DNA of 64,000 nt from Sweltsa coloradensis (lineage: Eukaryota > Arthropoda > Insecta > Plecoptera > Chloroperlidae), in NCBI GenBank assembly GCA_024449915.1, contig JAMZAV010003250.1, positions 1 through 64,000 on the forward strand, written 5' to 3'. Below, in pieces: positions 10,372 through 23,463 of this stretch. Both the position numbers and the translations under genes were made by a program. Numbering within the stretch: position 1 is the first letter of the stretch; each line of letters starts with the position of its first letter. The notes under the pieces were generated by a model. That model was given only the letters and a program-made list of their open reading frames with translations. It searched no databases and was not told the origin of the DNA.

Positions 10372-13300
10372 ACCTAGCGAGCAGCAGACACGCGTCGTGA
10401 CCTTGACCTAAGCACGTGTTTGACCTTGAGATATTCCGGGTACCAAGCCAGCGAGGCCAGAAGGACAACACCCAGGACAATACCATTAAACAACAAAGGG
10501 GAATGTATTTTTTTGCAATAAAACCAAAATTAGGCCAACTTTAAGCAAGTTCACCAAACCACCTTAACTTATTAAACATGAGGAGCCAAAAACTTAGAAA
10601 TGTAAACAATTTTACAGTTTAGGCGGGTCCATTAACTTGGCTCGACCAATAATGAAGATATGACTTACGATATGCTGTGAATTTTGCACACTTTTTCAAA
10701 ATTTTGCACAACCAATGGCGATTTTTGCACAAGCAACACAAAAAAGTTACGGCAACTTCATTTTGGCTGAGCCAAGTTAATGCTAGAACAACCAAAATGG
10801 ATTTTCATGTCAAAACCTATTCCATATTTTTGCACAAGTTATTTTTAGATTGACCAAAATAGATTTTCTTGTTAAATCAATGCCATATTTTTGCACACTT
10901 TTTGCATAACTAATTTTGATTTTAATCACAAGCAAGATGGATCCATACGCGATTCTTCTCTTCTTCTTTCTTCAGCCTAGTAAGGCCTACGATTAATAAA
11001 TAAAAAATCTGCTATAAGAGACTACCCACTCAGTCACATAACAGATTTTAAGAAGGAAACAATTAATTTAAGCGTCAAAGCCAACCCTGAAGGCCCCGCC
11101 GCAATAGACGAGTGAGCGATAACCAACCAAAGATCGATATTTTTATTAATATAACAATCAATGGTATGGACAGAGAGAACATCCGTGTGTCAACGCCAGA
11201 ATCAACAAGGCTAATTCAGAACAACATTAAACTTGTAATTGCGTTCAAGAAAAAACCCGTTTTCTTCAGCCAAGTTAGGCCAACGATAAAAGTGTTTAAT
11301 ACAGTGAATGTATGTGATTTGTTGTCGCGATTCTTCTATTTCTTCTTTCTTCAGCCTAGATAGGCCTACGATAAAAGTTTTTTTTACAGTGAGTTATATG
11401 TGATTTGTTATAGCAATCGGGAAAAATACCCGTTTTCTTCAGCCAAGTTGGCCTTGAATAAGGCCTCATACAGTGATTCTTTGTTATTAGTTATCGCGAT
11501 TCTTCTCTCCTTCTTTTTTCCGCCTAGTAAGACCTACAATAAATAAATAAAAAAATCCGCATTAAGAGTCTACCCACTCAGTCACAGAACTGCTTTTAAG
11601 TAGGGGACAATAAATCAAAGCGTCCAAGCCAACCTTGTAGGCCTCGACGCAATGGACGAGTGAGCGATAACCAACCAAAGATCGATATTTTTATTAGGAA
11701 ATTTAACAATCAATGGTATTGACAGAGCGAACATCCGTGGATCAACGCCAGAATTAACAAGGATGATTCAGAACAACACTTTTGTATTTGCGATCAAGAA
11801 AAATACCCGTTTTCTTCAGCCAAGGTAGGCCAACGATAAAAGTGTTTCACACAGTTAATTGTATGTGATTTGTTGTCGCGATTCTTCACTTTTCTTCTTT
11901 CTTCAGCCTAGATAAGCCTTCGTTACAGTTTTTATACAGTGAGTTATATGTGATTTGTTAAAGCAATCGGGTAAAATACCCGTTTTCTTCAGCCAAGTTG
12001 GCCTTGGATAAAAGTGTCAAAAGAAGTTATTCAATGTAATTAGTTATCGCGATTCTTGTCTTTTTCTTTTTTCAGCCTGGTAAGGCCTACGGTAATAAAT
12101 CAAAAAATCCGCATTAAGAGTCTACCCACTGAGTCACATAACTGCTTTTTAGTAGGAGACAATAAACCAAAGCGTCCAAGCCAACCTTGAAGGCTTTGAC
12201 GCAATGGAAGAGTGAGCGATAACCAACCAAAGATCGAAATTTTTATTAGTTAATATAACAATCAATGGTATGGACAGAGAGAACATTCGTGGATTAACGC
12301 CAGAAATAACAAGGCTGATTCAGAACAAGTTCAAATTTGTATTTGCTTTCAAGAAAAATACCCGTTTTCTTCAGCCAAGTTTGGCCAACGATAAAAGTTT
12401 TTCATACAGTCATTGTATGTACTTAGTTTTCGCGATTCTTCTCTTTTCTTTTTTCAGCCTAGAAAGGCCTACGATAAATAAATAAAAAAATCCGCATTAA
12501 GAGTCTACCCACTGACTCACATAACTACTTTTTAGTAGGAGACAATAAACCTAAGCGTCCAAGCCAACTTTGTAGGCCTCGACGCAATAGACGAGTGAGC
12601 GATAACCAACCAAACATCGATTTTTCTATTAAGAAATATAACAATCAATGGTATGGACAGAGCGAACATCCGTGGATCAACGCCAGAATCAACAAGGCTG
12701 ATTCAGAACAACTTTTGTATTTGCGTTCAAGAAAAATACCCGTTTTCTTCAGCCAAGTGAGACCAACGATTAAAGTGTTTCATACAGTGAATATATGTGA
12801 TTTGTTGTCGCGATTCTTCTTCTTCTTATTTCTTCAGCATAGATAAGCCTCCGTTAAAGGTTTTAATACAGCGAGTCATATGTGATTTGCTTTGGCAATC
12901 GGGAAAAATACCCGTTTTCTTCAGCCAAGTTGGCCTTGGATAAAAGTGCCTCGTACAGTGATTCTATGTTATTAGTTATCGCGATTCTTCTCTTTTTTCT
13001 TTTCGCACCAGATAGGCCTACGATAAATAAATAAAAAAATCCGCATTAAGAGTCTACCCACTGAGTCACATAACTGCTTTTTAGTAGGAGACAATAAACC
13101 TAAGCGTCCAAGCCAACCTTGTAGGCCTCGACGCAATGGACGAGTGAGCGATAACCAACCAAAAATCGATTTTTCTATTAGGAAATATAACAATTAATGG
13201 TATGGACAGAGTTAACATCCGTAGATCAACGCCAGAATCAACAAGGCTGATTCAGAACAACTTTTGTATTTGCGTTCAAGAAAAATACCCGTTTTCTTCA

Positions 13301-14664
13301 GCCAAGTGAGGCCAACGATTAAATTGTTTCATACAGAGAATGTATGTGATTTGTTGTCGCAATACTTCTCTTCTTCTTTCTTCAGCCTAGATAGGTCTAC
13401 AATAAAAGTTTTTTATACAGTGAATTATATGTGATTTGTTATAGCAATCGGGAAAAATACCCGTTTTCTCCAGCTAAGATGGCCTTGGATAGAAGTGTCT
13501 CATACAGTAAGTCTTAGTAATTAGATATCGCGATTCTTCTCTTCTTCTTTATTCAGCCTAGTAAAGCTTACGAAAAAAAAAATCCGCATTAAGAGTCTAC
13601 CCACTAATGGACGAGTGAAAAACAAACGTCAGCCAACCTTGTAGGCCTTGACGCAATGGACGACTGAGCGATAACCAACCAAAAATTGATATTTTTATTA
13701 GGAAATATAACAATCAATGGTATGGACAGAGCGAACATCCGTGGATCAACGCCAGAATCAACAAGGCTGATTCAGAACAACTTTTGTATTTGCGTTCAAG
13801 AAAAATACCCGTTTTCTTCAGCCTAGTGAGGCCAACGATTAAATTGTTTCATACAGAGAATGTATGTGATTTGTTGTCGCGATTCTTCTCCATCTTCTTT
13901 CTTCAGCCTAGATAAGCCTTCGTTAAAGGTTTTTATACAGTGAGTTATATGTGATTTGTTATAGCAATCGGGAAAAATACCCTTTTTCATCAGCCAAGTT
14001 GGCCTTGGATAAAAGTGTCTCATACGGTTATTCTATGTTATTAGTTTTCACGATTCTTCTCTTTTTTTCGGCCTAGTAAGGCCTACAATAAAAAAATAAA
14101 AATATCCGCATTAAGTGTCTACCCACTGAGCTACATAACTGCTTTTTTGTAGGAGACATTAAACCAAAGCGTCCAAGCCAACCTTGTAGGCCTCGACGCA
14201 ATGGACGAGTGAGCGATAACCAACCAAAGATCGATATTTTTATTAGGAAATATAACAATCAATGGTATGGACAGAGCGAACATCCGTGGATCAACGCCAG
14301 AATCAACAAGGCTGATTCAGAACAACTTTTGTATTTGCGTTCAAGAAAAAAAAAACGTTTTCTTCAGCTAAGTGAGGCCAACGATTAAATTGTTTCATAC
14401 AGAGATTGTCTGTGATTTGTTGTCGCGATTCTTCTCCTTCTTCTTTCTTCAGCCTAGATAAGCCTTCGTTAAAAGTGTTTTTATACAGTGAGTTATATCT
14501 GGTTTGTTATAGCAATCGGGAAAAATACCGGTTTTCTTCAGCCAAGTTGGCCTTGAATAAAAGTGTCTCATACAGTGATTCTTTGTTAAAGTTATCCCGA
14601 TTCTTCTCTTCTTCTTTTTTCAGCCTAGTAAGGCCAACGATAAACAAAATACAAAAATCCGCAT

Positions 14665-15340
14665 TTTATTTATTAATTAATTTATTTATTTATTTATTTA
14701 ACGTCTATCCTATTCAGTTATAAAAACTGATTTACAAAGGAGGACAACTAAATAAATCTAATTACATAGATGCAGAAACAAACAATAAACTACATTTTCG
14801 TAAATATTTGAAATAGTAACATTACAACAACAATGCATTTAAAACAACAATTTTGGTAACAAATAAAAAAAATATATATAATATGCATTTAATGAATGAA
14901 TCAAATATAAAAAAGGGTGTAGATTGAAAAAAAAAGAAAAGAAAGGGGAAAAAAAAGGAAAAAAGAAAGGAAAAAAAGAAAAGAAAAAGGAAAAGGAAAG
15001 AAAGGAAAAAAAGAAAGAAAAAAAACATTAAAAAAGAAAACAAAAAGAAAAAAAACTGATTTATTCGACGATCCCACTCAAACAAATATGAGGTTTGCCA
15101 AAAATCAGGAACAGCAAATCAGGGAGTAATCAATCTTTCGCGGAAGAAACCACCGAACGCGAATCTTCATTCTTGTGTTCAACCATCATTCTTGTGTTCA
15201 AATCTCATAACAATTTAGTGCAAAAGATCTTGACTCTAATATATAATTATATCAGATATATAATTATTTAAAATTGTTCAAGTCAAAAACTGATCACAGC
15301 AATGATACAGGTCACAACTCAAGTTGCAAGTTCCACCAGT
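14665..15340 (-). mobile_element. Insertion with SINE-related 3' tail
   Basis: A non-satellite segment within the array. At its low-coordinate end is an (ATTT)n tract followed by GTCTATCCTATTCAGTTA and GGAGGACA, a diverged match to the 3' end of the local SINE (GTCTACCCACTCAGTTA, GGGGGACA). The rest is not SINE-like and includes a purine-rich tract (about 14928-15058, GGAAAA-type). It may be the 3' end of a partner LINE or of another SINE. The Phe-rich minus-strand frame at 14822-15085 is a translation of the purine tract. Confidence 0.5.
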
Positions 15341-16905
15341 GGGAGTCTACCCACTGAGTCACATACCAGCTTTTAAGGAGGAGACAATAAATCAAAGCGT
15401 CCAAGCCAACCTTGTAGGCCTCGACGCAATGGACGAGTGAGCGATAACCAACCATAGATCAAATTTTTATATTAGGAAATTTAACAATCAATGGTATAGA
15501 CAGAGCGAACATCCGTGGAACAACGCCAGAATCAACAAGGTTGATTCAGAACTACTGTTATGTATTTGCGATCAAGAAAAATACCGTTTTCTTCAGCCTA
15601 GTGAGGCCAACGATAAAAGTGTTTCATACAGTGAATGTACCGGTATGTGATTTGTTGTCGCAATTCTTCTCCTTCTTCTTTCTTCAGCCTAGATAAGCCT
15701 TTGTTAAAGGTTTTTATACAGTGAGTTATATGTGATTTGTTATAGCAATCGGGAAAAATACCCGTTTTCTTCAGCCAAGTTGGCCTTGGATAAAAGTGTC
15801 TCATACAGTGATTCTATGTTATTAGTTTTCGCGATTCTTCTCTTCTTCTTTTTTCAGCCTAGTAAGGCCTACGATAAATAAATAAAAAATCCGCATTAAG
15901 AGTCTACCCACTGAGTCACATAACTGCTTTTTAGTAGGAGACAATAAACCAAAGCGTCCAAGCCAACCTTGTAGGCCTCGACGCAATGAACGAGTGAGCG
16001 ATAACCAACCAAAGATCGATATTTTTATTAGGAAATATAACAATCAATGGTATGGACAGAGCGAACATCCGTGGATCAACGCCAGAATCAACAAGGCTGA
16101 TTCAGAACAACTTTTGTATTTGCGTTCAAGAAAAATACCCGTTTTCTTCAGCCAAGTGAGGCCAACGATTAAAGTGTTTCATACAGTGAATGTATGTGAT
16201 TTGTTGTCGCGATTCTTCTCCTTCTTCATTCTTCAGCCTAGATAAAGCCTTCGTAAAAGGTTTTTATACAGTGAGTTATATGTGATTTGATATAGCAATC
16301 GGGAAAAATACCCGTTTTCTTCAGCCAAGTTGGCCTTGGATAAAAGTGTCTATACAGTTATTCTATGTTATTAGTTTTCGCGATTCTTCTCTTCTTCTTT
16401 TTTCAGCCTAGTTAGGCCTACGATAAATAAATAAAAAAATCCGCATTTAGAGTCTACCCACTGAGTCACATAACTGCTTTTTCGTAGGAGACAATAAACT
16501 AAAGCGTCCAAGCCAACCTTGTAGGCCTCGACGCAATGGACGAGTGAGCGATAACCAACCAAAGATCGATATTTTTATTAGGAAATATAACAATCAATAG
16601 TATGGACAGAGCGAACATCCGTGGATCAACGCCAGAGTCAACAAGGCTGATTCAGAACAACTTTTGTATTTGCGTTCAAGAAAAATACCCGTTTTCTTCA
16701 GCCAAGTGAGGCCAACGATTAAAGTGTTTCATACAGTGAATGTATGTGATTTGTTATCGCGATTCTTCTTTTTCTTCTTTCTTCAGCCTAGATAAGCCTT
16801 CGTTAAAGGTTTTTATACAGTAAGTTATATGTGATTTGTTATAGCAATCGGGAAAAATACCCGTTTTCTTCAGCCAAGTTGGCCTTGGATAAAAGTGTCT
16901 CATAA

Positions 16906-17154
16906 TGTTAGATCGGAGCATCTTCAAATAATGTGATTTAACCTCTTTGTTATTCTTTGTTTTGGTTACGGGTTCTTTTGTTCTTGTTTATCATCTTTAT
17001 TATCAAATCACTTATGTCTTTCAATGTCTTCTTATCATCTATGTTATTATCACCTATACCTTCACCCATGTCTTCTTATCACCTATGTCTGCGCATCACC
17101 TACTTAAATAAAAGCTTATTTGATTTCACCTTTGCTTTCTTTACCTGATTAACA
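16906..17154 (+). repeat. Left LTR
   Basis: 249 bp, TG to CA, containing AATAAA near 17107 as a possible polyadenylation signal. It differs from the right LTR only near 17120 and 17142. Confidence 0.85.
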
Positions 17155-17172
17155 TGGAGCGAGTGAAACACG

Positions 17173-17427
17173 GTGGAAGAACATGTGGAACTAAAGGCTG
17201 CTTTTATGAAAACTCAAAGGGACATCACACTAGCCAATGCTATGGTTCCCAATGCGCAAGTAGCTGAGGTTCCTCATGCCTTTACCCAGTTCTACAAGTT
17301 CTACTGTAAGGTAGTTACGGTCGTAGAGGATAGGTTTCCGTCTGAATTACCAGCACCTTCAACATCAGCTGTTGGTACGGAACAAACCCCGACGTCCGCA
17401 AATTGCCGTGCCCAGGCCTACTCCTAG
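17173..17427 (+). other. Short open frame at start of LTR interior
   Basis: About 84 codons in a position where gag would begin. The frame starts at GTG with no ATG near its beginning and has no zinc knuckle or other motif I recognise. It may be a gag remnant or chance. Confidence 0.2.
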
Positions 17428-17499
17428 CCACATACTTTGCCTATTGCACGATTGCCTTCGAAAATGGCGCGAGATCTTACGCCCGCTACGCCATCTTCG

Positions 17500-17697
17500 T
17501 CGCCTTTACTTTCACCTTCACCGTCGCCTTCACCGTCACCTTCACCGTCACCTTTTCACCGTCGACTTTACCATCGTCTTCACCGTCGACTTCAACGTCG
17601 ATTTCACCGTCGCCTTCACCGTCGATTTCACCGTCGACTTAACCGTCGATTTCACCGTCGCCTTCACCTTCGCCTTCACCGTCGCCTGCACCGTAGT
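17500..17697. repeat. Minisatellite, TTCACCGTCGAC-type, block 1
   Basis: Tandem 6/12-bp repeats of TTCACCGTCGCC and TTCACCGTCGAC variants inside the LTR element. All frames stay open because the hexamers contain no stop codon, which produces VDFTVAFT-like, PSTSPSPS-like and (minus strand) KSTVKATV-like translations. These are not evidence of a gene. Confidence 0.85.
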
Positions 17698-17815
17698 AGG
17701 GTATGTAGTAGGGCCTACGTACCTACTTGTAGTGTGTAAAATTATTGAACGAGTGAGCGTAGCGAACGTAGTGATTTCCATTCGACTTAAACGGCCCTAA
17801 TTGTTTTTCTGGTGC

Positions 17816-17818
<3 letters not shown>

Positions 17819-17857
<39 letters not shown>
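17819..17857. repeat. (TG)n microsatellite
   Basis: About 19 TG units within the LTR element interior. Confidence 0.95.
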
Positions 17858-17860
<3 letters not shown>

Positions 17861-18404
17861 TTGAAAATCAGCCGAATCGCTGAACAGATTGCGCTAAAAT
17901 TTTAAACAGACATCCGGTACGAGTTTATTGAGAACTGCTAACAAAATCAGCAAGATTCATTGCGATTTAAACCTACAAGAAATGATAAACTGAAAAATAG
18001 ACTTCCAATGTTTAGAAATTATTTTAACGACAATGTTTTAGATTTTGAAAAGATATTTTTTGTTTGTTTTTCGCCTGGCCGTGAAATGCCGTGCCCATGC
18101 AAGGTCTGTCGAATGTTGGACGTCAAGGTACCCCAAATTCGCTCGTAGATTGAGTAAACCTTGCAATATTTACACGTATTTCGTACTGGCTATGTTTTCC
18201 ATAGTATTGTCACAGATGATAGACTACACTGCGTTATATGCATTTCAAAACATGTTTAATAATGTTTTACATACAATTTAGGAATTACAAAATCTTTCCC
18301 GACCAGGGATTTCTTTTTCTCTTCCTACTCGTTCTTTTCACTTTTTACTTTTTACTTTTTAAACTTCTCCGTGTATCTGACTAGACTAGCGTGTAACTAG
18401 ACTT

Positions 18405-18671
18405 GGGAAACGCCAAAGTCGTTGTTAGACGAGTGAGCGAGTCATGTGGTGAGTACCCGGGAACATTTGCATTTATGTTTGATATTTATATTCGTATAAA
18501 TAATGTTTTTTTAAAGTTTAGTAGGTATACGGGCGCGTCAACTGTAAGACCAATGCGCCTCTCTAGGATATGGTAGGTTAGGTAGGCCTAATGTAGGGGA
18601 AGAAAAGTAATGTATCCGGGTACTCAACACATGGCTCACTCACTCGTTTAACAACGACTTTGGCGTTTCCC
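18405..18671. mobile_element. MITE-like element with ~55-bp inverted repeats
   Basis: GGGAAACGCCAAAGTCGTTG at 18405 is mirrored by CAACGACTTTGGCGTTTCCC ending at 18671. The arms continue inward through GACGAGTGAGCGAG to GAGTACCCG. No obvious target duplication. The arm resembles the 3' ends of the Helitron-like family (a GAGTGAGCG block, AACAACG, GCGTTTCC), so it could be two such 3' ends head to head. It sits inside the LTR element. Confidence 0.65.
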
Positions 18672-18732
18672 TATAATATGTAATGTGTTTTGTACCAATA
18701 GCGCACTGACGCTAAATAAAGACTTATTATTA

Positions 18733-18962
18733 TTCACCGTCGACTTTACCGTCGATTTCACCGTCGACTTTATCGTCGCTTTCACCGTCGACTTTATCGT
18801 CGTCTTCACCGTCGCCTTCACCATCGACTTTACCGTCGCTTTCACTGTCGACTTCACCGTCGCCTTCATTGTCGACTTCACCGTCGCCTTCACCGTCGAC
18901 TTCACCGTCGACTTTACCGACGACTTCACTATCGAGTTCACCATCAACGTCACCGTCGCCTT
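18733..18962. repeat. Minisatellite, TTCACCGTCGAC-type, block 2
   Basis: Same repeat as 17500-17697. The ~1 kb between the blocks contains unrelated repeats, so an original single minisatellite was probably split by insertions. The minus-strand frame 18730-19095 encodes an acidic GEVDGEGD repeat and is most likely fortuitous. Confidence 0.85.
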
Positions 18963-19311
18963 TACCTTTGTCAGTACCTTCGTCTACCAGCACTGTCCAA
19001 GAGCCATTAGCAGAAAAAGTTCCGCATTCACTTCTCATCACCTCTTGTAACTTCATCAACTTCAGTGCCTGTGCATAAGCTGAGCAGCGATCCACTGGAC
19101 ATCTCTGACGACCTCAATCGCCTGCTTAGTGCTTACACCTCGTATAGTACATTTAGCTTATATTAAATGATTCACACTCCTCATTCATCGATCCCATATC
19201 TTGGGAGTCCTAGCTTGATCTTACAAAGAAACTTTGGTGCTTAAAGCCCACCACAACCAACACTTTGCCCTCTTCCTACTCAATGAAGCGAAGCCTTCAT
19301 GGGGGCCGGAA

Positions 19312-19560
19312 TGTTAGATCGGAGCATCTTCAAATAATGTGATTTAACCTCTTTGTTATTCTTTGTTTTGGTTACGGGTTCTTTTGTTCTTGTTTATCAT
19401 CTTTATTATCAAATCACTTATGTCTTTCAATGTCTTCTTATCATCTATGTTATTATCACCTATACCTTCACCCATGTCTTCTTATCACCTATGTCTGCGC
19501 ATCACCTACTTAAATAAAAGCTTTTTTGATTTCACCTTTGCTTTCTTCACCTGATTAACA
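19312..19560 (+). repeat. Right LTR
   Basis: 249-bp copy of the left LTR with two substitutions. The satellite resumes directly after it with CATACAGTGATTC. Confidence 0.85.
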
Positions 19561-20580
19561 CATACAGTGATTCTATGTTATAAGTTTTCGCGATTCTTCT
19601 CTTCTTCTTTTTTCAGCCGATAAATAAATAAAAAAATCCGTATTTAGAGTCTACCCACTGAGTCACATAACTGCTTTTTTGTAGGAGACAATAAACCAAA
19701 GCGTCCAAGCCAACCTTGTAGGCCTCGACGCAATGGACGAGTGAGCGATAACCAACCAAAGATCGATATTTTTATTAGGAAATATAACAATCAATAGTAT
19801 GGACAGAGCGAACATCCGTGGATCAACGCCAGAGTCAACAAGGCTGATTCAGAACAACTTTTGTATTTGCGTTCAAGAAAAATACCCGTTTTCTTCAGCC
19901 AAGTGAGGCCAACGATTAAAGTGTTTCATACAGTGAATGTATGTGATTTTTTGTCGCGATTCTTCTCCTTCTTCTTTCTTCAGCCTAGATAGGCCTACGT
20001 TAAAAGTTTTTTATACAGTGAGTTATATGTGATTTGTTATAGCAATCGGGAAAAATACCCGTTTTCTTCAGCCAAGTTGGTCTTGAATAAGGCCCCATAC
20101 ATTGATTCTTTGTTATAGTTATCCTGATTCTTCTCTTCTTCTTTTTTCAGCCTAGTAAGGCCAACGATAAACAAAATACAAAAATCCGCATTAAGAGTCT
20201 ACCCACTGAGTCACATAACTGCTTTTTAGTAGGAGACAATAAACCAAAGTGTCCAAGCCAACCTTGTAGGCCTCGACGCAATGGACGAGTGAGCGATAAC
20301 CAACGAAAGATCGATATTTTTATTACGAAATAAAACAATCAATGGTATGGACAGAGCGAACATCCGTGGATCAACGCCAGAATCAACAAGGCTGATTCAG
20401 AACAACTTTTGTATTTGCTTTCAAGAAAAATACCCGTTTTCTTCAGCCAAGGTAGGCCAACGATAAAAGGTTTTAATACAGTAATTTTATGTGATTTGTT
20501 ATCTCGATTCTTTTTTTTCTTCTATCTTCAGCCTTGTTAGGCTTACATTAAAAGTGTTTAAAACAGTGATTTCTTATTGT

Positions 20581-20948
20581 GATCGGGAAAATATTGCACT
20601 TTCATATTTGTCATGAGGAATTTTCATGAACAACTTCATGTCGAATCTTTGGTCTACTTTTTGTTGGTCCTCTGTGCGTCTTCAAGACCAGCAAAATATC
20701 ACAGTTGTAATTCTTGCACATCTCTAATAGTAAAATTTCCGTAGTACTAGATAAGCCCTCAATGTTAATTAATTGAGATTGTTACAAGTTTTGACATTGA
20801 TAAACTCCGATCTTGTGCCTTTGAAGGGTTCCTCTTTACTCTAATTTTGAAAGGATTAGCCGACATTTTTGTCGTTTCCAGGGGACGCCCGATTGTATCG
20901 TTTTCATAATCTAACAATCTTCGTGGAGGCTCCTTTCATGTCCCCCCC
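20581..20948. repeat. Array spacer block S, copy 1
   Basis: A ~368-bp non-satellite block starting after GATCGGGAAAATATTGCAC and ending before GATAAAAGTG. Close copies lie at 30721-31089 and 36264-36629, each followed by pure subrepeats. It marks duplicated higher-order blocks. No coding potential or terminal repeats were recognised. Confidence 0.8.
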
Positions 20949-21260
20949 GATAAAAGTGTTTTGTACGGTGAGTTGTATGTGATTTTTTATTGCGACCGGG
21001 AAAAGTACCCGTTTTCCTAAGGCGAGTTAAGCTTACGATAAAATTGATTTATTAAGTGTGTTGTATGTGATTTGTTATCGCGAACGGGTAAAGTATTCGT
21101 TTTTATACAGCTGATTTAGGCCTACGATTAAGTGTTTTATACAGTTAGTTGTATATGATTTGTCATTGTAATCGGATAAAGTTCCTGATTATTTCAGCCG
21201 AGTTAGGCAAACGATGAATGTGTTTTATACAGTGAGTTGTATGTGATTTGTTATCGCCTT
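20949..21260. repeat. Pure ~88-bp subrepeat tract 1
   Basis: Consecutive subrepeats (GATAAAAGTGTTTT, GTGAGTTGTATGTGATTTG, CGGGAAAAGTACCCG, GAGTTAAGCTTAC) without SINE sequence. This is probably the form of the satellite before the SINE joined it. Confidence 0.75.
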
Positions 21261-23463
21261 CAAGAAAAATACCCGTTTTCTTCAGACAAGTTGGCCTTGG
21301 ATAAAAGTGTCTCATACAGTGATTCTATGTAATGAGTTATCACGTTTCTTCTCTTCTTCTTTTTTCAGCCTAGTAAGGCCTACGATAAAAAAATAAACAA
21401 AATCCGCATTAAGTGTCTACCCACTGAGTCACATAACTGCTTTTTTGTAGGAGACAATAAACCAAAGCGTCCAAGCCAACCTTGTAGGCCTCGACGCAAT
21501 GGACGAGTGAGCGATAACCAACGAAAGATCAATATTTTTATAACGAAATAAAACAATCAATGGTATGGACAGAGCGAACATCCGTGGATCAACGCCAGAA
21601 TCAACAAGGCTGATTCAGAACAACTTTTGTATTTGCTTTCAAGAAAAATACTTGTTTTCTTCAGCCAAGGTAGGCCAACAATAAAAGTTTTTCATCCAGT
21701 AATTGTATGTGACTTGTTGTCGCGATTCTTCTATTTCTTCTTTTTTCAGCCTAGATTGGTCCACGTTAAAAGTTTTTTATATAGTAAGTTATATGTGATT
21801 TGTTATAGCAATCGGGAAAAATACTCGTTTTCTTCAGCCAAGTTGGCCTTGGATAAAAGAGTCTCATACAGGAAGTCTATGTAATTAGTTTTCGCGATTC
21901 TTCTGTTCTTCTTTTTTCAGCCTAGTAAGGCCTACGATAAATAACAAAAAAAAAATCGCACTAAGTCTACCCACTGAGTCACATAACTGTTTTTTAATAG
22001 GAGACAATAAATCATAGCGTCCAAGCCAACCTTGTAGGCCTCGACGCAATGGACGAGTGAGCGATAACCAACCAAAGATCGATATTTTTATTACGAAATA
22101 AAACAATCAATGGTATGGACAGAGCGAACATCCGTAGATCAATGCCAGAATCAACAAGGCTGATTCAGAACAACTTTTGTATTTGTGAAGAAAAATACCC
22201 GTTTTCTTCAGCCAAGTGAGGCCAACGATTAAAGTGTTTCATACAGTGAATGTACCGGTATGTGATTTGTTGTCGCAATTCTTCTCCTTCTTCTTTCTTC
22301 AGCCTAGATAAGCCTTCGTTAACGATTTTTATACAGTGAGTTATATGTGATTAGTTTCAGCAATCGGGAAAAAAACCCGTTTTCTTCAGACAAGTTGGCC
22401 TTGGATAAAAGTGTCTCATACAGTGATTCTATATAATAAGTTATCGCGATTCTTCTCGTCTTCTTTTTTCAGCCTAGTAAGGCCTACGATAAATAATTCA
22501 AAAATTCCGCATTAAGAGTCTACCCACTGAGTCACATAACTGCTTTTTAGTAGGAGACACCGACGCAAAAACCAACCTGAGGCCCCGACGCAATCGACGA
22601 GTGAGCGATAACCAACCAAAGATCGATATTTTTATTAGGAAATATAACAATCAATGGTATGGACAGAGCGAACATCCGTGGATCAACGCCAGAATCAACA
22701 AGGCTGATTCAGAACAACTTCAAATTTGTAATCTCGTTCAAGAAAAATACCCGTTTTCTTCAGCCAAGGTAGGCCAACGATAAAAGTTTTTCATACAGTA
22801 ATTGATTGTGATTTGTTGTCGCGATTCTTCTATTTCTTCTTTCTTCAGCCTAGATTGGCCTACGTTATAAGTTTTGTATACAGTAAGTTATGTGATTTGT
22901 TATAGCAATCGGGAAAAATACCCGTTTTCTTCAGCGAAGTTGGCCTTGGATAAATGTGCCTCATACAGTGATTCTGTTATAAGTCATTGCGATTCTTCTC
23001 TTCTTCTTTTTTCAGCCAAGTAAGGCCTACGATAAATAAATTTAAAAAATCCGCAATAAGAGTCTACCCAATCAGTCACATAACTGCTATTTAGTAGGGG
23101 ATAATAAACTAAAGCGTCCAAGCCAACCTTGTAGGCCTCGTCGCAATGGACAAGTGAGCGATAAACATGCAACCAAAGATTGATATTTTTATTAGGAAAT
23201 ATAACGATCAATGGTTTGGACAGAGCGAACATCCGTGGATCAACGCCAGAATCAATAAGGCTGATTCAGAACAACTTTTGTATTTGCATTAAAGAAAAAT
23301 ACCCGTTTTCTTCAGCCAAGTAAGGCCAACGATTAAAGTGTTTCATACAGTGAATGTATGTATGTGATTTGTTATCTCGATTCTTCTTTTTCTACTTTCT
23401 TCAGCCTACATAAGCCTTCGTTATAGGTTTTTATACAGTGAGCTATATGTGATATGTTATAGC

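Larger units (their letters stand above)
16906..19560 (+). mobile_element. LTR retrotransposon, non-autonomous
   Basis: Two 249-bp direct repeats (16906-17154 and 19312-19560), both starting TGTTAGATCGG and ending CTGATTAACA, differ at only two positions. Flanking bases CATAA and CATAC fit a 5-bp target duplication with one change, and the satellite monomer continues across the site. The sequence after the left LTR begins TGGAGCGAG, as a primer-binding site would. A purine-rich GGGGGCCGGAA precedes the right LTR. The 2.16-kb interior has no recognisable gag, protease, RT or integrase; it holds a minisatellite and other insertions. It probably moved using proteins supplied by another element. 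Confidence 0.85.

Noticed and set aside
14822..15085. Phe/Leu-rich 87-residue minus-strand frame resembling a membrane protein
   Set aside because: It is a direct translation of a purine-rich simple-sequence tract.
17372..17800. Repetitive open frames (VDFTVAFT-like and PSTSPSPS-like)
   Set aside because: They come from a hexamer minisatellite without stop codons and are open in several frames at once, so they give no coding evidence.
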